64,000 bases of DNA, from NCBI GenBank assembly GCA_025617745.1, contig CM046867.1, forward strand, positions 32,056,628 to 32,120,627, written 5' to 3'. The DNA is from Heliocidaris erythrogramma. Its lineage: Eukaryota > Echinodermata > Echinoidea > Camarodonta > Echinometridae. The stretch's first letter is position 1, and each line of letters begins with the position of its first letter. The notes below the pieces were generated by a model. That model ran no database searches. It worked only from the letters and a program-made list of their open reading frames with translations, and was not told the origin of the DNA. Positions 35,529-45,555 of the stretch are shown in pieces. A program made the translations under genes and the position numbers.

Positions 35529-36204
35529 GAGGCGAATGTTACGTTAGAGGCGACACTTTTAATCATATCTTTGTGATAGCCTAACTTTCCTGACTGAAAA
35601 CAACTTAAAATATTTAAATACTCGGATATGAATATTTTATGAAATAAAAAGAAAACCTGCTGATAATTTTAATGATACAAGCCATGTCACACAATGTGTC
35701 CCAACCTGATGAAATGACCCAAATACAATATTGTCAGTCCACTCTTCAAATATGTGACTCTTAGTCTCTTCATGAAAAAAGCTTTGAGTAAAAAAGTTAA
35801 TCCTGTAAGCACGTTGATTACCACAATTATGATAAATGGCATGATACATACATATAGCGAACCCCTTTTCATATCCTAGATGATACATGTAAATGTTTGC
35901 ATCTTATCCATGAGACCTTTGCCTTCAGTTGCTGCAAGGTTGTAGAATAAGCTACCCACTACCTTGAAGACTGCGACATATTTGGGCCAGTTCAAGAATT
36001 TTTGAAGGCCCAATTATTTTGTTAGAGAATATGGATTCATTGGATTGTTGTATGTTTTTATCGGCTCAACTGGTCGTTTGGAAGTGTTTTACATCAGTTG
36101 TTCAAGTGGCCCTTACTATATGGAGCAAGTTGTGAATTGTTTTCTTACTGCGAGGAAAAGGTGCTAACTCTGGATTAATTTGGATTGCAAAGTCAAGAAA
36201 CATT

Positions 36205-36556
36205 TGTCATAGTGATAGATATATCTTCTACCAGTCTGTCCTGCAAAAAAATACATGTATTTTCTTCATCTGTCATTTAAAAGCCAATCGCATTTGATCA
36301 AGACGAATATGAAATCACCGTATTTTGAGATTTTGGTGCTTGAAGGTCGAGTGCAGGTGCTATCCAAGGTGAATGAACATCATGGTAATGCCATATTTTC
36401 CCATATTTTACCGTTGGTCTGTATATGAAGGCTTCCTGCAGGTTTTTGGCCGGCTCCAGGACTAGGGACCTTTCCTTGAAGGCATGTCCAAGTTTTCTGA
36501 GGATAGGTCCATCTGTAGATGAAATCCAGGACTAAACTGGAGGCACTCACCTTTTG
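36205..36556 (-). pseudogene. Decayed duplicate of the 3' part of the KCTD-like gene
   Basis: This stretch aligns along its length with 36690-37055, which covers the C-terminal coding part and 3' flank of the KCTD-like gene. Shared words include TCCATCTGTAGATG, AGGCACTCAC, CTTTCCTTGAAGGC and TTTTTGGC(C/T)GGCTCCAG. The minus-strand reading keeps SASGLVLD.IYRWT as SASSLVLDFIYRWT, but small deletions break the frame, including loss of about 15 bases where the gene has the SSELILRE part. It is a tandem partial duplicate, not a functional gene. Confidence 0.8.
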
Positions 36557-36630
36557 AGTGATCAAAGTGCATAAATTTGTGGCAGTCAAATCTTCAGAGA
36601 TATGAAAAATCCCATGGTAAAGAAACTCCA

Positions 36631-36636
36631 TTTATT
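36631..36636 (-). promoter_or_regulatory. Poly(A) signal AATAAA of the KCTD-like gene
   Basis: AATAAA on the minus strand, about 126 bases after the stop codon of the KCTD-like frame. It lies between the gene and the decayed duplicate. Confidence 0.45.
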
Positions 36637-36761
36637 TGTTCAGGTGTGAAACATTTTCATCATATCGATGAAAGTAATATAAAATGTCAGAGTTATGGAT
36701 ATTTTTACTACCAGTTTCTCCTGCAAAGACATATCCTGTGGAACCATCATTCAAAAGCTAA

Positions 36762-37454
36762 TTAGGTTTGATGAGGACGAATATAAAATCGTCGTATTTT
36801 GATGAGATCTTGATGCTCGAAGGTTGAATGTAAGTGGTATCCTAAGTGGACCAACACCATAGTAACGCCGCATATTCCCATATCTACCATTGGCCTGTAC
36901 ATGAGGGCTCCCTGCAGATTTTTGGCTGGCTCCAGTACTACGGACCTCTCCTTGAAGGCTTGTCCAAGTTCCCTGAGGATAAGTTCTGAGGACTCAAAGG
37001 TCCATCTGTAGATGGAGTCCAAGACCAAACCAGAGGCACTCACAAATAAGAAATCCATTTGTGTGTGCCTGATTGGAAGGAGAGGGTTGAATGTGGAGGG
37101 GCTCCTGGGCGATGGAAGACCCTGGGCAGCTCCAGTGGAGCTTGAGGATCCAGGCTGCGGAAGATCAGCGATCAAATCATAGATCTCGTAAAAAGAAGCC
37201 TCTTGAGCGAGCATTTCAAACTCCTTGTAGTCATCTGGCAGGATGACCCGTCCGGTACGCAGGTAGTTAAGAATGTGGCGGAATAGAACAGGGTCACGGT
37301 CAATGAATAAGAAACTGCCTTCTGGAGAAAGAGACGACAGCTCCCTTTCCTTTATCATGTTGGCGAGCTTTGAGAGGGGGAAACGCGTTAAAGTCTGGAA
37401 CTTTGAGGTGATGAAGCTTCCCCCAACATTCAGTGTGATTAGTCGATCATCCAT
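36762..37454 (-). CDS. BTB/POZ (KCTD-like) domain protein, single exon
   Basis: The frame encodes 230 residues. Residues about 5-95 form a BTB/POZ domain of the T1/KCTD type: ITLNVGGSFITSKFQTLTRF, then FIDRDPVLFRHILNYLRTGR, then LAQEASFYEIYDLI. These match the KCTD signatures (LNVGG, FIDRD...F..ILN.LRTG, L..EA.FY.I..L). A Ser/Pro-rich linker follows (about 100-128), then a C-terminal part (about 130-230) I do not recognise. KCTD proteins usually form oligomers through the BTB domain and often act as adaptors for cullin-3 ubiquitin ligases; that role is inferred for this one. The start ATG has A at -3 and G at +4. The gene is antisense inside intron 2 of the UPF0462 gene and has an AATAAA downstream. 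The intronless structure could be native to the family or mark an old retrocopy; the frame is intact. Confidence 0.85.
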   Translation of the reverse strand: MDDRLITLNVGGSFITSKFQTLTRFPLSKLANMIKERELSSLSPEGSFLFIDRDPVLFRHILNYLRTGRVILPDDYKEFEMLAQEASFYEIYDLIADLPQPGSSSSTGAAQGLPSPRSPSTFNPLLPIRHTQMDFLFVSASGLVLDSIYRWTFESSELILRELGQAFKERSVVLEPAKNLQGALMYRPMVDMGICGVTMVLVHLGYHLHSTFEHQDLIKIRRFYIRPHQT

Positions 37455-38419
37455 CTTGTGATTAATGCACTTGAGCTGGTTTAAAATGTATGTCTATTTT
37501 TCCATCAGTGTTAGAAATATACGTCCTAAATCATGTGGGTTTGTTGCATAGTACAATCCTGTGAAACTATTGGAACCTGGTTGGGTAAATAAAGTAGAAT
37601 TTTGCTGAATGCTTGCAAGGAATCACAGCTAACCTTTCTCTAAAACTTTGTGCAGTACATAAGAAGCTTCAAAGTGAGGTATAAATTGACTAAAAGTGTA
37701 TTTTTTTACAAGCCAGTGCACTACAGTCATAAGTTGTACTTGCATGAGTAAACAAACCATGTATCACTCATTATGATGCCAGACCAGACAATCCCAATAG
37801 CCTTTAATACACACTGTTGTACAGCGAATCCAATCGTTGTTTATCAATTTAATAACGTTGGTCAGTGAGTATAAATTACCATAATTGCTCTGTAAAAATT
37901 GTTTCAAGTCCCGCCATTGACATCTCTCTTTATCATCGTGCTATGAAGTGCTCATATTTCAGCTGCCAACTACAGGGAGCAAGGATGGATGCAAAATTGG
38001 AGTCGATCTTAGAGATGAAGTATGTTTCCGTCTTAAGTAAATCCTTGTAGCCTTGTAGCTGTACTGTAGCTATTGAATGCATATATACAGATAGATCCTG
38101 GTTCTTTGGTTAAGATACAAGACAGTTGCGAATTGCAGATATGTTGTTGAGTGACTGCTCATACTATGTGAAACCCGTTATGCTTAAGCAGCTCGTACAT
38201 AGCAGATACATTATCATATATGCCCTTGACTGTTTCACATACAGTGTACTTATTGTGAATCCACCTGAAAATCAATAACTGTGGCACAGCATCAAAATGA
38301 TTATTTCACACAGGGTCTGAACATTATGCATTAAACCATGGATAGAGTCATTCAATTATTAAACCTTAGATAGGGATATTGCATTGTCAAGCTCCATGGC
38401 AACTAACCATTTATGCCTT

Positions 38420-38443
38420 GGGGGGGGGGGGGGGGGGGGGGGG
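38420..38443 (+). repeat. Run of 24 G
   Basis: Uninterrupted poly(G). Similar runs are at 7044, 8205, 30403, 42667, 54631 and 56745, and poly(C) at 47650. Confidence 0.95.
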
Positions 38444-39333
38444 ACTATCATGTTGCTAATAGTCTTAACTATCAGACTGTAATATAAGCAAACAGCAAAA
38501 TTGTTAGTGATAGTAGTGAATTCAGAATTGTAGTTCGATATGTAATGACAGTTTTGGTAATATTAAGAAAACCAAGGTAGAAGAATTTCGTTTACTTGCA
38601 TGCTCTATGGCTTATTGATAAGTTTCTACCGTAATGCAGTAAAATTATGATTTTCCACAATTACCCGGTATGTATTTAGCTTTCCGGACACATCTTTTCA
38701 TGACAATACATTTTCCTAAGCTACCTTTAATAAACAATAACCTCCAGGGAATATTTCACTATATTTAGATTAATCACATATACATGTACATGTACATGTA
38801 TGGGGATTAGTGGTATATTCATACTTATTGATAGATAATAATAATAATAAGTCACCAGAAGAAAAAAAAGCAGTAAAGGGAAAAAAACAGTTGAAAGGAG
38901 TTGATTGTCAAGTTAAAATTAAAAAACATGAAATCAAACTTTTTGCTCTATTTCCAGAGAAACCAGCATGATGCAGCTCTTTGTCTTTTATAACAACAGT
39001 CATATCAGAGGCAGGCTGTTCAACATTTTCTCCCATTTCCCCCCTCATTTCATCATTACCGTCTGGCATAGTCCCAACTCAGTGCTCCAGGGAAATAAAG
39101 TCAGTGGATCCATAAAGGTACAAGGAGTCATGTGCTGTTTCCTGGATCTTTTAAAGCCACCAGTCAAGTATCCTGTCTCTTCCACACCACCAATAAGCCT
39201 GATTGTTTTCATTTGCCTGAGCAGGGGTGGACTGGATTGGGAGTTTGGGGAGTTTGGGGAGTTTTCCCCACAGGCCGCACAATATTTTGGCTCGAGGGTC
39301 TTTCAACTTGTCGTCTGAGGGGCTGGTTTATAT

Positions 39334-40392
39334 TAGCCTCTTGTCGAGGCCCTGGCGCTGTTGAAATCATTGGCGATATGGAGGCAATGGAGGCAAACCG
39401 AGGCGCTTGCGCCGAGGGCCTCTTTACACCCGACCTGAATTATATATTCATGAGGCACGATTTCCTACTGAATTATGCATGAAAACGTGAATAGTTAGAT
39501 AACCGCGGCGATCGCCCAGCAAATTGGCCAATGAAATCTCAAGGATTTCTTACTTCAGTTCTGGACTAGTCTATTATTTTTTGGGGGGATTACGTAAATC
39601 TCTTGCTCAAAATACATTCACAGACAAGCACATTATGAAGAATTCGATCTCTAGCTTACAAACCATGGTAATTTGAAATAAGACAAATGTACATATTTCT
39701 CAAGAGATCATCATATATTTACAAATAATGAAGAATTGGCAATAAAAGTCACCGTTCAACAATAGATGCATCTCCATCAATTCTGATGTAACCAAGGAGT
39801 TACCAGCAACTTCACTGCCCGGCAAGGACCCGGGGGATCCGCCTGGCCTAGGCCCTAGCATAGCTCGCGAATTCAAAGCAGCAGTCTCCCTGGCCCACGG
39901 AGGTAATCACCACAGAGCGGTAGCGCGTGAAAAATAACACTTTTTCCATAGCCAGTAGGCAGATTCACAAAAACATCTTGTCCTTTAAGTGCAGATTTGA
40001 TTGCATCAACTTGCAAATCTTTGAATCTGTCAATCTTCAACATTCTAGCGGCATATTCTAAGCTCTTACAAATATCGTCATCACTCGTCGTGGAAGAAAC
40101 GTTGAACGCCATTTTTGGGCTGCGAATAATTAATATGTAAGAAATAGCGTGCAGTCGAGTCATGAATATTTAACATTACGTCATGGTAGCTCGCGCTTAT
40201 TGGATGATTTTCACCGACCAAAATTTGGTCGGAATATTCGTCAAAACAATAAAATACAAAAGAAATTCAGATCAGGTGTCAAGAGGCCCTCGGCGCAAGC
40301 GCCTCGGTTTTTCTGGCGCGCGTCGCTCGCCAGAAATTTTGCCTCCATATCGCCAAGGATTTCAACAGCGCCAGGGCCTCGACAAGAGGCTA
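39334..40392. mobile_element. Mutator-like (Pack-MULE-like) element carrying a RecQ helicase fragment
   Basis: Exact 9-bp direct repeats GGTTTATAT flank both sides (39325-39333 and 40393-40401). The ends are TAGCCTCTTGTCGAGGCCCT and its inverted copy. Inverted repeats run about 107 bases on the left and 127 on the right; the right arm has an extra segment near 40310-40336 that is itself a palindrome (TTTCTGGCG/CGCCAGAAA). Long inverted repeats with 9-bp target duplications are typical of Mutator-like elements. The inside has no transposase but carries a RecQ-like coding segment on the minus strand. The element interrupts the older MITE at 39222-40463. Confidence 0.75.
39911..40112 (-). pseudogene. 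RecQ-type DNA helicase, N-terminal fragment within a transposon
   Basis: The minus-strand reading from the ATG at 40112 gives about 67 residues with ARMLKIDRFKDLQVDAIKSAL, then GQDVFVNLPTGYGKSVIFHA. This matches helicase motif 0 (F...Q..AI) and motif I/Walker A (LPTGYGKS) of RecQ helicases. All later motifs (DEAH, IV-VI) are missing. After Cys at the end a GTGATT could be a splice donor; otherwise the frame runs to a stop at 39873. It sits between the inverted repeats of the 39334-40392 element, so it is most likely a captured or residual first exon. No in-frame stop is present, so it may be recent. Confidence 0.7.
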
Positions 40393-40635
40393 GGTTTATA
40401 TAGGCTGAGTTGGCCGGTTACTTCAAAATTTCCTGACCGAATTTCAGTCCCAGTCTGCCCCTGAGCTTGACTATTCCAAATACCCTTCAATTTCTAATCT
40501 TGGGAAATTAGCATGATTGCAACGAGCTCATGCTAATTTGCCTTGCAGATGCAAATAGCAGGCTATTTCACTCCTGCGCTTGGGATATCAGCTTAAGCTA
40601 TTGTTCCAAACAAAGTATTGCTTGTTCGCAAAATG

Positions 40636-40661
40636 GCCAGCTATTTGGCCAAATAGCTGGC
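40636..40661. repeat. Perfect 26-bp palindrome GCCAGCTATTTGG
   Basis: GCCAGCTATTTGG is followed directly by its exact reverse complement, centred on GGCC. The surroundings (40490-40830) repeat AGCTTAAGCT, GAGCT and GCTAATT words but have no clear element boundary. Confidence 0.75.
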
Positions 40662-42845
40662 TAATTCGCTGATGAAGGTGCACTCAGACTATATCTGCTC
40701 TGAAGCTTGAGCTGATTCCTAGAGCGAGCATGGATTGGTCAATGCCGGCTTTTAGAGAAAGGGAACTTCAAACATTTTGCTCGAAAATTGACGACAGGTC
40801 ATATATCTCAAGCTTATTTGAGCTAATGGAAGTGCACCTCCTGTGAAGACGATTATACAGAGCTGACCAACGGATGATACATCGTGAGGAGGAATTCTGC
40901 CACAAATAACCCTATTCTAAGAATATCTCTCCTTTTTATATACTCGTGAGTCAGAGTGTGGTTAGAATTATTTCTCTCGAAGATCGAGTGTTCAAGCTTT
41001 CTCCTTGTTTAGAAACTAGCACTTTTACGTGGCTCTTTCGTAGCATGGGAGTATACAAAAATAAAGATAATTGATTTGGAACTAGTATTAAGATTCTGAC
41101 TGGTCATGACAGTTTTACCCTGCAGAAATGCCTTTGTAATATTCCTCAGGCCAAATGTCATTCGTTCACATGCTCTTACTCATTTCTTGTGGTTCTCCAG
41201 GTTCCTTTGGGGTTTTGGGAAGGGGGAATAGACCTGCAGTGTAGTTCTCCCCCTATCATCAGTGGCTTCATAGTTTGCATCACTACATGTAGTATATGTA
41301 CATGTTCATGTAGCACAGAGGCCTACCTTGTCTCCTATTGTCCCCTGCCTAAAGAGTTCAGATTAAGCTGTCTTTTCGGTTCGATTTGATTTCCTTTTTA
41401 CGAATTAGATATTTTATCTAATAATCAATATTACTTATAATTACTCTTGGACTCTTCTTCTCTACTTTTCCTTCTGTAACTCACATTAATCATTCACGGT
41501 TTACATAAACAATGTATGTAGCAAACTACATGGAAAGGGAGTTTGCCTACAGTTGCACTCTTGTGCAAAAAGAGTACATTAGTAAACAATCCTGATTAAT
41601 TATGAATCAGGGTACGGTACAAGACATTTGTCAGGTCGTCTGACATTTGTCTGTGATTTCTTTGACACCTGTCAGAGTGTTGGTGTGTCTAATGGGGCCT
41701 CATGATACAGTCTCACCTAGGCCCTACATGTAGCTCTCTAAAGACTTTCATCTTCCAACTTTCAATTTAAAGGAACTATTAAACCTTTTTCTAGTGAAAA
41801 AACTTAAGTTTTAAGATTGTACGCCAGTCTCTAAATGCTTGATAAATCTATTTGAAAATTTTATTTTTTACTTTCCCATGACGGGCTATTCTGTATTGGA
41901 AAAAACAAACTGTTTGACAACATTTTAAAGGATGCTGACTTTACAGTAATTGATGAAAACTTGTTTGTGTTCATCATAATATATTGATATACGAAAGAAT
42001 CATTTCATCGGTTTATAGCTAAAAGGTCATTAAATCATATACTTTTTCATAGAGTAGTACCCTTCTAGTGTTCGGCAGATTATTTGTCAATGGTCTTAGT
42101 CGTGCTGAGTAATTTTTCCATTTTGGATGTAATATAGAAATAGTTATGTGTTACTTTTAATACCAGACACCTTCCATACATTGTTCAAATTGTTTACGAC
42201 CTGTGCTTAATCATCGTGCATTCCATTAAAAATCTTCATTAATCATTTGTCTTATTAGGTAATTAGTAAGCTTGATTTGCTCAAAATAGAACATTCTTAA
42301 TCTTTAATTTAAAGGGCCAAATTTTGTATGTAAACACATTGCTTTATTTTTAGTCTACAGGAATCGAAATATGAGTAAGTCCCTTGTGAATTTCCCATGT
42401 AATTATTAGGAGGCCTTGAAGGCTAAAATATAATCCATAATGAAGGCCGTTACTGAAATGTTGGGCATGGGCCAACACTTAAACAAACTATGTAATTCTT
42501 TTATTCACATTGCAGAAAAGAAGAGAGTTGGATTGGAGGGGCAGGGGGATGGCGTAGTTATTTCACTTGTTTTAAATTTACCCACACATACATACAATAG
42601 TGTAACACAATAACCACAAACCATGAATGTATTTTGCCTCTCAAGAACTTGTGCCAGAATTGTGATGGGGGGGGGGGGGGGCTGAGAAGAAAATTAAAAA
42701 TGTAACAAAATTAACAATGGTAGTTATTTCGAGCACACTGGTTCAAAGCACTAATTCATCAGTAATAAAGGACTTGCAAACATTGATCAGAGCAAAAATG
42801 ATAAGAAGCATTTCTATCAAGAGTATCTATTCCAACTAACTCTTA

Positions 42846-43058
42846 CAGGCCTGGAAAATATTATTAGACCAAGCTTCTGTAATAAGGGTACCATAATATA
42901 TGCATATAAAATTAGAAAATGATTTGTCTTTGTATTTCATTGAATGAATACCAAATTCCAGCAATTATACCTTGCTTTTATGTAATTTTATTTCCTTCTT
43001 ACCACAAAAATAACACTATCAGTAACCATGCTTGGTCTAATAATTTTTTCCATGGCTG
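42846..43058. mobile_element. Tc1/mariner-like MITE, complete copy
   Basis: TA flanks both ends (42844 and 43059). The left end CAGGCCTGGAAAATATTATT (then AGACCAAGC) and the reversed right end CAGCCATGGAAAAAATTATT (then AGACCAAGC) give 29-bp inverted repeats with a few mismatches. It is 213 bases long without a transposase frame. TA target duplication suggests the Tc1/mariner group. A partial copy in the opposite orientation is at 55593-55729. Confidence 0.75.
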
Positions 43059-43384
43059 TACGTATATTTAGTTTTAATGATGCATGCATGTATTTTGATA
43101 ATAATGATACTGAAATTGATATATAAAAGCATACAATGTTCTCTATGGATTCAAAGAGAACACAGAAAGCAAATTAGAGAGAATTAATGAAATACCATAG
43201 CAGACAAATCCATTTGAATCACTAAATAGATTTTTATTCCCACTTTTAATTTTGATAATCTCTAGTGGATTAATAATTTTATTGAGGGAATTTGCAAGGA
43301 TTGGGGTCGACATTCCCCCTCTATGGAGGAAGAAATTGTTATAGCACAAGATTAAAACTGTCTGGTGTCATCGGGAGAGGAAAT

Positions 43385-44005
43385 CCTCATTAGATGTCCA
43401 CCTACAGAGGACCTGTTCACACCCAAATAATGTGTTACAACTTTAATAGGAGATGTAACTGCATCAAGTCCTGTTTACATCTAAACGGATTTCTGCTATA
43501 CGAGATTAACCTTTCTCATGTCCTCATTGAACCTGAAGAAGCTGTTACCATAGGAGATTGAACTGTGTCATGTACATTCACACTTGAGAAAACTTGTAAA
43601 CATGGGAGATTAAACTGTTCACACCTTAATAAATTGCTAGCATATTAGATTAAACTGTTCACAGCTTGAAGAAATGTTAATGTAGAAGATGAAACCAAGT
43701 ATCACGTCCTATTAACACCTAAAGAAATTGGTTCAGTAGGAGATCAAAATGTTTCCATATCCCAGGTCCTGTTCACATCAAAAGAAAAATTATCATTAGA
43801 AGAAAAAATTTGTCATTTCATTAGGAGATAAAGTCCTTTCCTCTTCCATAGGTCCTGTTCACACCCGCAGATATTTTAGAGCAAGGGATTAAAACATTTC
43901 ATTTTATAGGAAGATGAGTCCTCATGACACATGAAGGTCTATCCATCCTCTTACACAGGTCCTATTCACTTTAAAGGAATGTTTTAGCAGGAGATCTAAT
44001 AGGCT
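43385..44005 (+). repeat. Degenerate tandem array, unit CCTGTTCACACC ... AGGAGATTAAACTG
   Basis: About nine imperfect units of 60-75 bases. Each has a form of (A/G)GTCCTGTTCACACCTAAAG followed by ATTAGGAGATTAAACTG. A single related start (GTCCACCTACTCAAGTCC) recurs at 44799. No conserved frame, so I read it as an old satellite-like array in intron 2. Confidence 0.65.
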
Positions 44006-45276
44006 GTTCAGAGTAGTTCAGACTACAAGAGAGTTATACAAGATTTTTGCAAAGAAACGTATAAAGAAACATCGTATAGCAAAAGGAGCATACAGACTAG
44101 ACTACAACATCGTATAAAGAAATGTTATATAAAGAAACATGTTTGTGGGAAGTCAGCTGACACCATACCGTTTTGTATCGGGTTATTTCATGCCCAATGA
44201 TGGAGCACACAAATTACAGCTGATGCATGGTCACATCAGCGTGCACACATGATAAGCCTGTATGACTTTTGTATGCTATAAAATTCAGACTGCTAAGGGA
44301 TGTTGATTCCTTATCAAGTTTTTGTTTGAAACGACGCTCAATTAAGCATGCAATTCGCTAAACGTTGTTTTGTTGCATAATGTTCGTTATAAGACATTCA
44401 CACTATAAAAAATTAATTACGTAATGTATAGCTATACGGTTTTCATATAGCGATACAATGATTTAACCATTTAGTCACTGAGGATTACGCGCATTGTAGT
44501 TATTTACGGTACTCACTGAACTCGGTCTCAGTAAACCATTTTGCGGCATAGACTCTCTGCTGTACGCAAAATCTTTCAACAGTAAAGCATCGCTTCAATG
44601 TGGATTCTAAAGGGCTTATGTGTAAAGATAGCACACACAAAGATTCAGTGCCCAGTATCCCCTACAATACATTTGCTGTAGTGTTACACAGGTCAAAGTC
44701 CATTGGCGGTCTCGGGCGGTTCAGTTGCTAAAGGGTTATGGTTGTCTGAACAGGGGGTAACTATCGAGTCATTTGGAGAGGAACGTATTCATTACATGTC
44801 CACCTACTCAAGTCCTTTTCACACCCAAAGGGCCCCTCCTTTTCGATTACTCTCAATCTCTTAATCTCATTTCAAATTTGGTCCCTAGAACTCATGACGC
44901 TGCACTAAAATGTATGTGTTTACCTTTTTACGAGTTCTAGTCATGAAGCCGCATGTACCTTATAGAAGAAACTGACTGAAAGATTTTTTTTCAATATTTA
45001 TGTACATTTATGTATTGTACAAGTGTGATGAGATACACTTTCCGTGGAGAAAAAGAACATTTTAATTAAAGGGAAATCTCAGAGCTGCCACTTTGTGTTT
45101 GATTGATCACAACTTTAAAACTGTATTTTTTTTAAAAACCCTGTACTGTAAGTGGAAATTTTCATGCATTTAACTTTTCTGCACTTGGCTGAGTAAAGTG
45201 AATTTCATGTGTTTTTAAGTTTGCCTAGGCTCATGGGCAAAAAATTACATGTTAAACTAAAATGTTTTTAGTAAAT

Positions 45277-45555
45277 GAAGAAGCTTGATGGGAGGAATTT
45301 TAATTTGTAAACAAATTTTCATTTACTAACCATTGTCTACGGCGGACCGTTAAATATTAATGAGTCAGAAAGAAGAGGATCTTGGGTATTTGATTCCAGT
45401 TCATTGAACCAGAATAGCCTGGTGGTTAAGTCGCTGCCCGGCAAGCAGTAGATGACAAGTTCGAATCCCGCTGGTTCCAATTTTTTCTGACTTGTGTTTT
45501 TCATTACAGATCGAGCACACGATCTTTAACACTGGGAGTAAAATGCCTAAAAATT
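45277..45555 (+). repeat. Repeat segments A and inverted B around a tRNA-like sequence
   Basis: Segment A (GAAGAAGCTTGATGGGAGG) lies at 45277-45320, and segment B in reverse (ending GAGTAAAATGCCTAAAAATT) at 45510-45555. Between them is the tRNA-like sequence 45406-45478. At 25392-25478 A and B are joined head-on. The arrangement here may be an inverted-repeat element with a tRNA-like centre. Confidence 0.5.
45406..45478 (+). tRNA. tRNA-like sequence, probably non-functional (Ala-GGC-like)
   Basis: A 73-base sequence with a perfect 7-bp acceptor stem (GAACCAG/CTGGTTC), an A box TAGCCTGGTGG, a five-pair anticodon stem including one G-T pair (GCTGC/GCAGT) with loop CCGGCAA, and a T loop TTCGAAT. 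The loop would read anticodon GGC (Ala). Against function: base 33 is C instead of T, base 8 is A, and only two of five T-stem pairs form. A T-rich run follows the 3' end. It is most likely a tRNA pseudogene or the head of a repeat. Confidence 0.35.

Larger units (their letters stand above)
34545..35720. mobile_element. 1.18 kb terminal-inverted-repeat element with internal palindromes
   Basis: The left end GGGTAATTTCACCAGGTTGG and, after a gap, AGCTTGTATCATTGAAAATA match the reversed right end GGGTCATTTCATCAGGTTGG and GGCTTGTATCATTAAAATTA. The arms are about 75 bases with mismatches and one indel. AAAT flanks both ends, a possible short target duplication. The inside has three near-perfect TGACGTAA palindromes (listed separately) and no transposase frame. 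It lies in intron 2 of the UPF0462 gene. Confidence 0.65.
39222..40463. mobile_element. Small hAT-like MITE split by a later insertion
   Basis: CAGGGGTGGACTGG (39222-39235) and its inverted partner CCAGTCTGCCCCTG (to 40463) match with one mismatch. The inner edges meet the 1.06 kb element at 39334-40392. Without that insertion and its duplicated 9 bases the original element is about 174 bases. GAGC overlaps or flanks both ends, so the exact target duplication is unclear. Confidence 0.65.

Noticed and set aside
43365-44005. CRISPR-like array
   Set aside because: Units are diverged, without constant repeats or uniform unique spacers, and the DNA is clearly eukaryotic.
44010-44770. Possible inverted-repeat element with CTGTTCAGA ends
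   Set aside because: Only about nine bases match at the ends, and no target duplication or longer arm pairing was seen.
45406-45478. Functional tRNA-Ala gene
   Set aside because: Acceptor and anticodon stems form, but base 33 is not T, base 8 is not T and the T stem does not pair, so it is listed only as tRNA-like.
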